Source: Nostoc sp. FACHB-110 (lineage in GTDB: Bacteria; Cyanobacteriota; Cyanobacteriia; Cyanobacteriales; Nostocaceae). Taken from it: DNA of 64,000 bases. A program made the translations under genes and the position numbers. The stretch covers positions 1 to 64,000 of the forward strand of contig NZ_JACJRU010000006.1 in assembly GCF_014697425.1 (NCBI RefSeq), read 5' to 3'. The notes under the pieces were generated by a model. The model was not told where the DNA came from and ran no database searches. It worked only from the letters and a program-made list of their open reading frames with translations. Each line of letters begins with the position of its first letter. Positions within the stretch are counted from its first letter, which is position 1. Positions 43,239 through 52,447 of the stretch are shown in pieces.

Positions 43239-43551
43239 CCCCATATCTCCTATATTTAAGTAGATTGATTGTGGAAGTTTTATTGCATAAGCATGACAAA
43301 ATAGCCCATAAAGCAGTAATACATATTTTGTAAGTTCGAGAAAATATGTACTCAGGCTATATGCTCGTTCGGCAGACTAATTGAGTCTTTATAACTAGAA
43401 AACTTTCCTGTGAGTGTTTGACAATAAGTTCATTAATTACTACTATGAGAATCTTTATTTAGATCACTGTGAACAAATACAAGCAACATCACTCAATATT
43501 TAAAGCAATGACCTTTCTAATATAAATCATTTTTATTTTTCTACCATCAGA

Positions 43552-43581
43552 CTTTAGTCATATTAGTTAATATGACTAAAG
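43552..43581. repeat. Perfect 14-base inverted repeat
   Basis: CTTTAGTCATATTA is separated by GT from its exact complement TAATATGACTAAAG. It could be a regulator-binding palindrome, a terminator or a short dispersed repeat. It lies about 310 bases upstream of the epimerase-like gene. Confidence 0.7.
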
Positions 43582-43822
43582 CCCTATATAAAAGGCAACT
43601 AATAGTTATTTAATTTTTTATCTGTAAAATATAAGCATTTTCACAATTTATTTTTGATATAGCGCACATATATGAACTAGTAATGAATGTAAATTTACTA
43701 AATATGCTTAAAAATTCAACTAACAGTAATAAGCTTTTTTATACAGCTTATTTTGTATTATTAATTACAGTTTTGGCTAATAATATATCAATCCTATTTG
43801 ATTTATCAAAATCGTGATGCTT

Positions 43823-43855
43823 AGTTCCCCAACTTATTTGAGAAGTCGGGGAACT
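43823..43855. repeat. Hairpin AGTTCCCC/GGGGAACT
   Basis: AGTTCCCCAACTT pairs with AAGTCGGGGAACT with one unpaired position, loop ATTTGAG. It resembles the short palindromic repeats of heterocystous genomes and has no T-run on either side. Confidence 0.6.
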
Positions 43856-44140
43856 GAATTTCTGTATCAAAGATAATTACTTTGTAAAATCAGATACCTG
43901 ACTTTTTAAAAAAATTTGGTTATCTTGTTGTTACTGAATAATTTATCCCTGCTGTAAGTATAAATACTAAATAAATCCAGTGTTAGTGATCAGCAATAAA
44001 TGTTATTTCTTTATCACAATTTGTCAATTTATGTAGTCATTTTAACGACATTTTAATAAAAAGTAGCATATACTCGGTGGTATAAGCCTCCGAAAAAGAA
44101 AAATAGCGGAGAATTTAAACTTAATTAGCAGGTAAATCCT

Positions 44141-44809
44141 ATGCAAAAAGTATGGGAATCAACGGAATTAGAATATGCCTTTCTATTTACCCTAAGAAAG
44201 GTAAATTCAATTAATCCAGAAAGTTTCGAGCCGTTCTTTAAAAATTTGCCAGTTGATCCTTATATCAAAGGTAATTATCGGTTAAGAAGGCTATCTCGGT
44301 TTACTGTTTCTGGTAATGAGTTAATTAAACTACCTCATGGCTATCTTTTCCAAAGTAAATCTTATAATCCTTTAGTAGGAGATATTAAACGAGAATTTTC
44401 TGAATTAGAAGATAGCATTGTTGAGCTTGATAGCTTTAAAAAGATGGTTTTAGCATTTAGTGATTCTTGTAAACTGCACCCAGAAGCAGAAATTGGAGTT
44501 CATCAAATCAGAACCATCTGTTCGCCTGATAACATGGGTAATCCTGCCCCTGAAGGTATCCATCAAGACGGAACTGATTTTATCGGCATATTCTCTGTGA
44601 ATAGAGACAATATTCAAGGTGGAGAAACCCATTTATACACAGCTAAAAAGGAAAAACCTGTTTTTAGCAAAGTACTAAACTCTGGAGAACTTTTATTAGT
44701 TAATGACCATGATTTCTTCCACTTTACTACTCCGATAAAACCGCAAACCGAAGGCTTAGGAATTAGGGATGTATTTGTTTTAACTTCTCCTAGCTTGCTA
44801 ATTGAATGA
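44141..44809 (+). CDS. 2OG-Fe(II) dioxygenase family protein
   Basis: This 222-residue protein matches the 2OG-Fe dioxygenase family (PF10014) that includes amino-acid hydroxylases. Iron ligands are the HQDGTDF motif (His and Asp, about residues 145-151) and a later His in NDHDFFHFTTPI (about 192-197), with an Arg in GIRDVFVLT to bind 2-oxoglutarate. GGETHLYT and VHQIRTIC are other conserved strands. Related enzymes hydroxylate free amino acids, but this substrate is unknown. It is monocistronic and preceded by a long AT-rich leader. Confidence 0.87.
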   Translation: MQKVWESTELEYAFLFTLRKVNSINPESFEPFFKNLPVDPYIKGNYRLRRLSRFTVSGNELIKLPHGYLFQSKSYNPLVGDIKREFSELEDSIVELDSFKKMVLAFSDSCKLHPEAEIGVHQIRTICSPDNMGNPAPEGIHQDGTDFIGIFSVNRDNIQGGETHLYTAKKEKPVFSKVLNSGELLLVNDHDFFHFTTPIKPQTEGLGIRDVFVLTSPSLLIE

Positions 44810-44946
44810 TTATTGCTGGACTAAATTGATTTATAGACATTAAATGGATTAGTTTATTTTGCCTTCCCAACATTAATTTACAGCAAATATTTAATAGTCT
44901 AAGATATTTGGGGAAATGAATTTAATCATTTCCTCAATTTTTATAT

Positions 44947-45360
44947 TTAAAAAAATATTTGTTGCTCTCTACTCAGTTCCCAGCCTTTTTTATCGCGGTT
45001 AATGCAAGTTAATCCTGTTTTTTTGGATGTGCAAACAAAACCTTGATAACGCAATGTTCTACCATATTGCAAAACAGGACTGTCTGGATTAGCTACTGTG
45101 TCACCATAACAACCCCGATAACCACTTCCTCGCTGTCCGAGATTGTATACATGACCCCAATCTAATTCGCAATCTTTGGGTTGCGGTGGAAGTTGACCAG
45201 TAATTTCTAGAACATCACAACGAATATTTTGTTCTGCTATTAAGCAATAAATATTTCCCGAAGGTGTTTGAAATTGAGTTTGTTCTTGAGCGATCGCTGG
45301 CAGAGTTATGATAGAAAATACTGTTGTTGTCAAAACAGTGAAATAATTCTTGAGTTTCAT
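44947..45360 (-). CDS. Small exported DUF6636-type protein
   Basis: This 137-residue protein has a signal peptide (about residues 1-24, ending LPAIAQ). The remainder has QFQTPSGNIYCLI, IRCDVLEITGQLPP, CELDWGH, RGCYGDTVA, LRYQGFVCTSKKTGLTC and ends with FF. Six cysteines suggest three disulfides. PSGNIYC with a later TCIN motif is typical of DUF6636-like proteins, which have no known function. The frame opens with GTG 45369, but ATG 45360 gives the better signal peptide. Solitary gene. The gap 45361-45687 upstream contains short GACTCCT repeats at 45598-45628. Confidence 0.75.
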   Translation of the reverse strand: MKLKNYFTVLTTTVFSIITLPAIAQEQTQFQTPSGNIYCLIAEQNIRCDVLEITGQLPPQPKDCELDWGHVYNLGQRGSGYRGCYGDTVANPDSPVLQYGRTLRYQGFVCTSKKTGLTCINRDKKGWELSREQQIFF

Positions 45361-45687
45361 CAAAACCACCTTTTGTCAAAAAGTTCTCAATAATTGACCA
45401 AATACACTATAGATATAACAGTTATACAGTGTAACTATTAGCCATACTTATCTTGGCATTAGAATTAAAAATAAATCAGAGATATTAGCAAAATTTGATG
45501 TAAATTTTAAATTAAAATTACGTAGCAGTTACAGCATATTTAAACCAAGTGAAGTACACACTTTTATTCGGCAAGCTAGGTATAAAGCCTATTATTCTGA
45601 CTCCTGACTCCTGAATGCTGACTCCTGAATTCTCCTTCAACTGTAATTTAGTGCATTGTCATCAGTTAAACTTTATTTATTCACATC

Positions 45688-47946
45688 ATGAGTCCTGAAG
45701 ACATCACTACTCAAACTAATTCTGATAACAGCCATGACCAGCCAATTCATTTACCTGGGTCGATACAGCCTTATGGTGTGTTAATCGCCCTAAATGCGGA
45801 GTTAGAGATTTGGCAAGTCAGCAACAACACCACAATCTATTTGGATAAACAACCTCAAGATTTACTCGGTCAACCGCTGAGTTGTTTACTTGCTACTCAA
45901 CAAATAGCGGTTATTCAACAATGCTTAGAGAAAAAGATTGGCAGTGTAACAACTTTCAAAGTATCAATCACAACTATCGATGGAGAACGATATTTTGATG
46001 GGATTGTTCATCGCACCAGTAATGCTGTGATTTTAGAACTTGAGCCAAAAAATAGTGATGATGAGGTCAGTTTTTTAGGTTTTCATGGTTTGGTGAGTGA
46101 AGCGATCGCTAATTTGCAAAATACCACTAATCTAGACGAATTTTTGCATTTAGTTGCCACAGAATATCGCAAAATCACAGCTTTTGACCGAGTAATGGTC
46201 TATCGATTTGCTGAAGATGGTGCAGGTTCGGTAGTTGCAGAAGCCAAACGAGAAGATTTATCACCATTACTAGGACTTCACTTTCCCGCTACAGATATTC
46301 CTACACCAGTCAGACAGTTATACACTCAGTGTTTACACAGATTTATCCCTGATTTGACAGCCCAAGCAGTCCAGCTAATTGCTCAAGATGCAAATAATAC
46401 ACCCGTTGATTTAAGCTGGTCTGGATTACGCAGCGTTGATCCTTGCTGCATTACATATCATCAAAATATGGGTGTAGCAGCCATATTAGTAATTGCCTTA
46501 ATTAAAAATCAGCAGTTGTGGGGATTAATTTCTGCCCATCACCAAACACCGCAGCATTTAAGTTATGAACTGCGGAAAATCTGTGAATTTTTGGGGCAAA
46601 TTGTCTCTTCAGAGTTGGGGCATAAAGTAATTCATTCAGAATTAGACTATGAAGTCAGGTTAAAATCTCTCCAGTCAGAATTTGTTGAGTTAATTTCGCA
46701 GGCAGATAATTTTATTGATGCCTTAATTAAGCCTCAACCAAGTTTACTCGCCCTTGTTAGTGCCACTGGGGCGGCGGTATGTTTAGACCACGAAATTACT
46801 TTAGTAGGTGCAACACCAAATAAAGAACAGGTGCGGGAATTAATTACTTGGGTAGATAATCACGTTAGTGAACGCTTATTTTCTACTGATTCTCTACCGA
46901 AGCTCTACCCAGAAGCAATTAATTTTAAAAATACAGCTAGTGGATTGCTGTTATTACGTATTTCGCAAATTCAGCGTTACTACATTCTGTGGTTTCGCCC
47001 GGAAGTATTACAAACCATCAATTGGGCAGGTAATCCTAACACTTCCAGACAAACTCATATAGATGGTAGCGTGAGCTTATGTCCGCGGACATCTTTTGAA
47101 AAGTGGCAAGAAATAGTACAGTTAACTGCTCTACCTTGGAAACAATGTGAAATTGATAATGCTTTGGCCTTAAAAAATGCGATCATTGGAATTGTGCTTT
47201 CTAAAGCCGAAGAATTAGCCAAAATTAACCAAGAGTTAGAACGCAGTAACCGCGAACTTGCATCGTTCGCTTATGCAGCTTCTCATGACCTTAAAGAACC
47301 ATTGCGTGGTATTTATAATTTTTCGACGATTTTAATCGAAGATTATGCTCAACTCTTAGATGAAGATGGGATTGATTACTTGCAGACGGTACTATCTTTG
47401 TCTGTACGTATGGAAAGTCTGATTAATTCTTTATTGCGTCTTTCCCAACTCGGACAAACAGAACTACACCGTCAGCCAACCGATCTCAATGAACTGCTAA
47501 ATCAAGTACTTGACGTCATTAATGCCAGTCGTCAACAAGCTCAAATTCATCTTCTCATTCCTCGCCCTTTACCCACAATTGCCTGTGACGCAGTATTAGT
47601 CAACGAAGTTTTTACTAATTTAATTATCAACGCTTGGAAATATAACGATAAAACAGCAGCATTAATTGAAATTGGCTCGATAAATCCCCAAGAATTATCC
47701 AATATCCCGAAAAACACCTCATTTACCGTGTTTTATGTCAAAGATAACGGAATTGGTATTCAAGCACATCATTACCAAACTATCTTTCGCCTCTTTAAAA
47801 GGCTACACTCCCAAGAAAAGTATGGCGGCGGGACAGGCGCAGGATTAGCCATTTCTAAAAAAATTGTTGAGTTACACGGCGGTCAAATTTGGGTGGAATC
47901 TAGCGTGGGCAAAGGTTCCACCTTTTATTTTACGTTGGGGCAATAG
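45688..47946 (+). CDS. Cph1-type phytochrome histidine kinase
   Basis: This is a 752-residue red/far-red photoreceptor, close to Cph1 in length. Domains are PAS (about 15-115, PIHLPGSIQPYGVL), GAF (about 140-315), PHY (about 325-505, CPRTSFEKW tongue) and histidine kinase (about 520-750). The bilin Cys is present in RSVDPCCITYHQNMGV (about 253), but the following His of Cph1 is replaced by Cys, giving a Cys-Cys pair. PATDIPTPVRQLY carries the conserved DIP. No Cys precedes the PIHLPG motif, so it is not a BphP. The kinase has H-box SHDLKEPLRG and G-boxes DNGIGI and GGTGAGL. The next gene encodes its likely response regulator. Confidence 0.93.
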   Translation: MSPEDITTQTNSDNSHDQPIHLPGSIQPYGVLIALNAELEIWQVSNNTTIYLDKQPQDLLGQPLSCLLATQQIAVIQQCLEKKIGSVTTFKVSITTIDGERYFDGIVHRTSNAVILELEPKNSDDEVSFLGFHGLVSEAIANLQNTTNLDEFLHLVATEYRKITAFDRVMVYRFAEDGAGSVVAEAKREDLSPLLGLHFPATDIPTPVRQLYTQCLHRFIPDLTAQAVQLIAQDANNTPVDLSWSGLRSVDPCCITYHQNMGVAAILVIALIKNQQLWGLISAHHQTPQHLSYELRKICEFLGQIVSSELGHKVIHSELDYEVRLKSLQSEFVELISQADNFIDALIKPQPSLLALVSATGAAVCLDHEITLVGATPNKEQVRELITWVDNHVSERLFSTDSLPKLYPEAINFKNTASGLLLLRISQIQRYYILWFRPEVLQTINWAGNPNTSRQTHIDGSVSLCPRTSFEKWQEIVQLTALPWKQCEIDNALALKNAIIGIVLSKAEELAKINQELERSNRELASFAYAASHDLKEPLRGIYNFSTILIEDYAQLLDEDGIDYLQTVLSLSVRMESLINSLLRLSQLGQTELHRQPTDLNELLNQVLDVINASRQQAQIHLLIPRPLPTIACDAVLVNEVFTNLIINAWKYNDKTAALIEIGSINPQELSNIPKNTSFTVFYVKDNGIGIQAHHYQTIFRLFKRLHSQEKYGGGTGAGLAISKKIVELHGGQIWVESSVGKGSTFYFTLGQ

Positions 47947-47990
47947 TTTAAGATATTTAAAAATTTTTGTTACATTTTTTAAAATCTCTG

Positions 47991-48440
47991 ATGACAAAAA
48001 AACTTAACAAACCTCTGTTGGTTGTTGAGGATAGCAATGAAGACTTTAAAATGTTGCAACGCCTGATGCGGCGGATGGCTGTCCAGAACCCCATATATAG
48101 ATGTACAAATGGGGATGAGGTTTTGGACTTTCTGTATGCACCAGAAAGTTCTCAACAACCCAACACCATACCGAAGCCTTCGGTGATTTTGCTTGACCTA
48201 AATTTACCAGGAATTGATGGTCGTGACATCTTAGAACGGCTCAAGCAAGATATCTGTTTCAAAAAAATCCCCATTGTGGTTTTTACCACCTCATCTAACC
48301 CCAAAGACATTGAATTTTGCTATCAGAAGGGAGCCAATGGCTATCTCGTTAAGCCAATGGATGCTCAAGAACTGCAAAAAACAGTTCAAGCCTTTGTGGA
48401 CTATTGGTTAGAGAGCAATACTTTGCCGCCTACGGAGTAG
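47991..48440 (+). CDS. Rcp1-like single-domain response regulator
   Basis: This 149-residue receiver has no output domain, as with Rcp1, the partner of Cph1. It has the acidic pair and phospho-Asp (VVEDSNEDFK and VILLDLNLPGIDG), Thr in VVFTTSS and Lys in GYLVKPMD, so it should be phosphorylated. It begins 44 bases after the phytochrome gene. The frame is also open from TTG 47967; ATG 47991 is the normal start. Loop insertions (FLYAPESSQQPNTIPKPS) are typical of phytochrome-associated regulators. Confidence 0.93.
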   Translation: MTKKLNKPLLVVEDSNEDFKMLQRLMRRMAVQNPIYRCTNGDEVLDFLYAPESSQQPNTIPKPSVILLDLNLPGIDGRDILERLKQDICFKKIPIVVFTTSSNPKDIEFCYQKGANGYLVKPMDAQELQKTVQAFVDYWLESNTLPPTE

Positions 48441-48600
48441 AGGGGCTGGGGGTTAGGGACTAGGGTGTTGACTCAGCACTTTCCACTCAGGAGAACAAAG
48501 CCGCAGTGAATATCTTTTCTCTCCCTAACCCTAGTCTCTAGCCTCTAACTTCTACCCCCAAGAATTTAATATTTTATTTATATTTTTGTAATGATTAGTT
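48441..48600. repeat. Imperfect inverted repeat after the Rcp-like gene
   Basis: GGGGTTAGGGACTAGGGT at about 48449-48467 and CCCTAACCCTAGTCTCTAGC at about 48524-48543 form a loose long hairpin. The same TAGGGGCTAGAGACTAG wording appears at 59432-59448 after spsA. It may terminate the phytochrome operon. Confidence 0.4.
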
Positions 48601-48665
48601 AACAATTACAGCATTGCATGGGATTCTAAATACAGGAGTATAAATATTCTCCCTAATTTCTGAAT

Positions 48666-50414
48666 ATGCCGGACACCTGGACGCTACTCATCATTGATGA
48701 TTGTGCCGAGGATCGGAAAATTTATCGTCGATACCTATTAAAAGATCCTCAAAATTCGTATCAAATTTTCGAGGCAGATTCTGCGGAGGAAGGGTTGGCT
48801 TTATGCCAAGCAATGCACTGTGATGTGATTCTGCTGGATTTTTGCCTACCTGATATGAATGGGTTAGATTTGTTGGCACGGCTAAAAAATTGTAAGTTTA
48901 GCTCGCCTGTTTCCATAATTATGTTAACAGGGCGCGGTGATGAAGCTGTTGCTGTGCAAGCGATGAAGCAGGGAGCGCAAGATTATTTAGTTAAGCAGCA
49001 TCTCCAGTTGGATGTTTTGCAATTGGCAGTGCGCAATGCGATTAAGCAATCTTGCTTGCAAGTCAAACTGAGCAAAACTCAAGAACAACAGCGCTTAATT
49101 GCGACGACTGCATTACGCATTCGTCAATCACTCAATTTAGAAGAAATTTTGCATACAGCTGTTGTTGAGATACAGCAACTTTTGAAGTGCGATCGCGTGA
49201 TGGTTTATCAATTTACTTCCGATTTAGGTGGTAAGATAGTCGCGTCATCAAAAGAACCTGCTGCCAAAAGCGATCATCTCCTAAATTACAATCAAGCTGA
49301 AACGACTTTTGTAACTACACAGATAGCTCATAGTTCAACTACCACTAAACAAAAAAGTTTGGTTGTGGCTTACAGCAATCTGGGAGAAAATCATCGTTGG
49401 CGATATCGACGCAGAATTTCTCAAAACTATGAAGCAAGTTTGAGTCATTTTTGTTTCCACGCTAAAGAGCAACTCAATACCCAAGCAAACTTAGTCGTTC
49501 CGATTAATCTGAACCAAAACAGTAACCCCAGCCCGAAACTTTGGGGCTTTTTAATTGCCCAACCCAGTGCGCCAGATAGGCTATGGCCTGCGGATGAAGT
49601 AGAGATGCTCAATCAAGTCTCAGTTCAATTAGCAATTGCCATTCAACAGGCTGAACTTTTGGCGGTGACACAAGCTGCCTTAGCCAAAGAAAAGCAACTC
49701 AATCAATTTAGAACGCAAATCGTGACAACAGTTTCTCACGAATACCGTACACCTTTAGCTTCGATTTTGGCAGCTGCATCAACAATCAAACAACACAATA
49801 CAAAACTCGATGAATCAAAACAAAATAGATTTTTACAAATCATTGAGCAGAAAGCTAGACATATGTCTAAACTTGTAGACGATATGCTCTTGGTTCATCA
49901 ATTAGAACTAGACAAAACTAAATTTAAACCGCAACCTTTAGATTTACTGCAATTTATTTCTGAGATTATTGAAGAACAACAAGCAATCTTAGACAAACGC
50001 CACGAATTAATTTTAAAGGTTACAGGCAATCATAAAAGTTTTTGGGGCGATCGCGGACTTTTACGACAAATACTTTTAAATTTACTATCCAATGCGATTA
50101 AATACTCTCCAGAAGGTGGAGATATTCAAATTCACATCAACAGCAAAGACTCAGAAATCGTCCTAGAAATTATCGATGAAGGCATTGGCATTCCATTAGC
50201 AGATCAAGAAAATTTATTTAAATCTTTTAGTCGGGGCAGTAACGTTGACACAATACCAGGCACAGGTCTGGGCTTAGTGATTACTAAAGCTTGTGTAGAG
50301 TTACATAGCGGCAAGATTAATTTATCTAGCCAACCAGGACAGGGAACAAAAGTAACAGTTAAATTGCCGAGAAAACATAGAAATTCACTAGGGAGTAGCC
50401 AGTTAAGAAGATGA
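48666..50414 (+). CDS. REC-GAF-histidine kinase hybrid
   Basis: This is a 582-residue signalling protein. A receiver domain comes first (about 1-130), with acidic pair IIDDCAEDR, phospho-Asp in VILLDFCLPDMNG and Lys in DYLVKQH. A GAF domain follows (about 140-330, CDRVMVYQF), then the kinase: H-box VSHEYRTPLASI (about 358), N-box LLNLLSNAIKYS, G-boxes DEGIGI and GTGLGL. The GAF keeps CDRV and YQF but lacks the bilin Cys-His motif, so it is not an obvious photoreceptor. An intact receiver and kinase on one chain could relay from the phytochrome/Rcp pair upstream. It is 225 bases downstream of the Rcp-like gene. Confidence 0.9.
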   Translation: MPDTWTLLIIDDCAEDRKIYRRYLLKDPQNSYQIFEADSAEEGLALCQAMHCDVILLDFCLPDMNGLDLLARLKNCKFSSPVSIIMLTGRGDEAVAVQAMKQGAQDYLVKQHLQLDVLQLAVRNAIKQSCLQVKLSKTQEQQRLIATTALRIRQSLNLEEILHTAVVEIQQLLKCDRVMVYQFTSDLGGKIVASSKEPAAKSDHLLNYNQAETTFVTTQIAHSSTTTKQKSLVVAYSNLGENHRWRYRRRISQNYEASLSHFCFHAKEQLNTQANLVVPINLNQNSNPSPKLWGFLIAQPSAPDRLWPADEVEMLNQVSVQLAIAIQQAELLAVTQAALAKEKQLNQFRTQIVTTVSHEYRTPLASILAAASTIKQHNTKLDESKQNRFLQIIEQKARHMSKLVDDMLLVHQLELDKTKFKPQPLDLLQFISEIIEEQQAILDKRHELILKVTGNHKSFWGDRGLLRQILLNLLSNAIKYSPEGGDIQIHINSKDSEIVLEIIDEGIGIPLADQENLFKSFSRGSNVDTIPGTGLGLVITKACVELHSGKINLSSQPGQGTKVTVKLPRKHRNSLGSSQLRR

Positions 50415-50570
50415 GAAGACAAAGAAGACAAAGCAGATATGGCAGAGAAGAAATCATGAGTTTTGACTTTCCCGAAATTTGTAACAGACTCTTTACAGAT
50501 GAGAGTGGCAAGTTACTAACGTTTACCCGACAATGGGAACTGAGTCTGAGTGACGGTGCAAACACACGCC

Positions 50571-51842
50571 ATGAATCATCACGAACTCTATTTTCAGGGA
50601 CTAGAAAAAGCCCAGCAAAAAGATTATGCTGGGGCGATCGCAGATTTTAGCCAAGTAATCCAACTTGTGCCTTATGATGCGGAAGCTTATCTGCAAAGAG
50701 GTTTGGCCTATTACGACTCAGGGCAAATAATTCTGGCTGTTTCCGACTACACCGCAGCCTTAAAAATTGCTGCTGATTTTGTCGAGGCTTACTATAGCCG
50801 GGCTTTGGCACGTTTGGCACTCAAAAATTTACCTGGCGCGTTAGCAGATGTGGAACGTGCGATTTCTTTGCGTGGTAATTATGCCGCAGCTTATAATTTA
50901 AAAGCAATGGTACGGCGCAAACAAGGATTTATTCAAGATGCGATCGCTAATTTTAAGCAAGCCGCAGAATTATATTTACAGCAAAAAGATAAAGAAAACT
51001 GTCGTCTGTGTTTAGAAAAAATTCAACAGTTAAAACCGCCAGCTAAACCCGCAGAGCAACCAAAAAATCATCCCACTGCACCCATCATTTCTACACAAGA
51101 TTATTTTACGCAACTATTAGCCAAAGCCGAACAAGGAGATACCAGAGAAGCGATCGCAGATTTAAACTGGATATTACAAGCCGACCCCCAAGATGCTCAA
51201 GCATATTGCTGTCGCGGTGTAGTCCGCTGTAAAATGGGAAAATATCGTGAAGCAATTGCCGATTTTAACCAAGCTCTCTTACTCAACTTTCAAAATGCCA
51301 TTGTTTATCGCAACCGAGGCAAAGCACGAGCTTTTTTAGGAGATCATCAAGGGGCAATTGCCGATTTTAACCAGGCAATCAAAATGCAGCCCCAAGATGG
51401 CTTAGTATTCGTTGCTAGAGGAAATGTATATCGCACAATGGGTAATTATCTTGGTGCAATTGCTGATTACACTCAAGCATTACAAATTAAATCGGATGAT
51501 GCCCAAGCTTATTATAATCGCGGACTCGCTTATACATTACTCGAAGAAATACAAAGTGCAATTGCCGATTATCAACACGCTGCTAGTATTTTTTGTGAAC
51601 AAGCAGACTGGGATAATTATCAACAAGTTTTAAACAGCTTACAAAGAATTCAAACAGCTGCACCTGAATCTAAACAACAAAAGCATGATTTACTCCGGCA
51701 AAAACTGTTGCGTTTGGTTGGTGGTTATTGGGAAATTGCTCAAAGGTTAATTGACCAAAAACAAGATGATTACCCCGGAATGCCTGATAATTGGTATATG
51801 CAAAAAGTCATTGAAGATTTAGAACGCGATCGCGGTAGATAG
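50571..51842 (+). CDS. TPR-repeat protein
   Basis: This is a 423-residue protein made mostly of tetratricopeptide repeats: about ten units of the form YAGAIADFSQVIQL, PGALADVERAIS, REAIADFNQALLL, QGAIADFNQAIK and so on. No signal peptide or catalytic motif. The tail has an unusual ending (LVGGYWEIAQRLIDQKQDDY). The frame opens with GTG 50550, but ATG 50571 starts the first repeat. Probably a cytoplasmic scaffold. It sits between the hybrid kinase and the cyclic-di-GMP protein on the same strand; the 136-base gap upstream gives no obvious promoter. Confidence 0.85.
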   Translation: MNHHELYFQGLEKAQQKDYAGAIADFSQVIQLVPYDAEAYLQRGLAYYDSGQIILAVSDYTAALKIAADFVEAYYSRALARLALKNLPGALADVERAISLRGNYAAAYNLKAMVRRKQGFIQDAIANFKQAAELYLQQKDKENCRLCLEKIQQLKPPAKPAEQPKNHPTAPIISTQDYFTQLLAKAEQGDTREAIADLNWILQADPQDAQAYCCRGVVRCKMGKYREAIADFNQALLLNFQNAIVYRNRGKARAFLGDHQGAIADFNQAIKMQPQDGLVFVARGNVYRTMGNYLGAIADYTQALQIKSDDAQAYYNRGLAYTLLEEIQSAIADYQHAASIFCEQADWDNYQQVLNSLQRIQTAAPESKQQKHDLLRQKLLRLVGGYWEIAQRLIDQKQDDYPGMPDNWYMQKVIEDLERDRGR

Positions 51843-51854
51843 TGTCTCAGTATT

Positions 51855-51977
51855 CAGGAGTCAGAATCTAGGAGCTAGAATGTTAGAAAATTTAATCAAA
51901 TTATTTTCGCTAAAAATAGCCTAATTATCCTCAATTACTCTTAAATTCTAAATTCTCACTTCTGTATGCTGAATCCT
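51855..51977. repeat. 123-bp dispersed repeat, copy A
   Basis: This stretch matches 57013-57135 along its whole length with point differences: both start with AGTCAGAATC, share AGAATGTTAGAAA and AATTACTCTTAAATTCT, and end CTTCTGTATGCTGAATCC. Both copies are 123 bases long and are intergenic. Their composition resembles the GACTCCTGAAT short repeats. Confidence 0.75.
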
Positions 51978-52024
51978 TAAAATCATGTTATTACTTACTA
52001 GTCTTGTCGGAAATATCATAGAGT

Positions 52025-52272
52025 TAAGAGGATGTTTTAAAAGTTTTGGGCGAATATAATTCGCTACTACACAAACAAAGTCCGCACTTCGACAAGCTCA
52101 GTGACCACCTGCGCGGACTCATGAAAAATCAAGAGTTTTTAACCCACGAAGGTGGGTTTTGTCTGTGTAGCCAAGCCATTGCGTTGGGCGGGTTCCCCGA
52201 CTTGAAGCAAATGGCGCGCGATTTCTAATCGCCAAGGAAAGTAATAAATTAGACTTTTAAAACAACCTCTAA
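52025..52272. repeat. Full-length MITE, TAAGAGGATG family (248 bp)
   Basis: The left end is TAAGAGGATGTTTTAAAAG and the right end in reverse complement TTAGAGGTTGTTTTAAAAG. Inside are GTCCGC/GCGGAC and AACCCACGAAGGTGGGTT palindromes, with the ACAAACAAAGTCCGC and TTTTGTCTGTGTAGCC blocks. A 60-codon open frame across it is not a gene. It occupies much of the 605-base gap before the next gene. Confidence 0.85.
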
Positions 52273-52447
52273 GATAGGCTTTGATTCTTTTGCTGTTACT
52301 CATGCCCTATCCACTTCTATCCATAGGGAAACTTGATTAACTTAATAGTATTAGTCTTAAATAATTTTATATTTTTGAACCCCTGATTTCAGGTATAACT
52401 AGCAAATAACCTGATGATTCGGGGTTGCTAGTTTAAGATGAAAACTT

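Larger units (their letters stand above)
43239..44140. other. Long divergent intergenic region (0.9 kb) with two strong hairpins
   Basis: Very AT-rich and without a gene. It holds a perfect 30-base palindrome at 43552-43581 (arms CTTTAGTCATATTA) and a hairpin at 43823-43855 (AGTTCCCC...GGGGAACT). Neither is followed by a clear T-run. The length exceeds that needed for two promoters, so a small RNA gene or a decayed gene is possible. Confidence 0.5.

Noticed and set aside
50411..50650. 79-codon frame overlapping the start of the TPR gene (MSFDFPEICNRLF...)
   Set aside because: The first part looks somewhat protein-like, but it overlaps the TPR gene in another frame and has no family match that I know. 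It could be a remnant.
52046..52228. 60-codon frame before the GGDEF-EAL gene
   Set aside because: It lies entirely within the 248-bp MITE.
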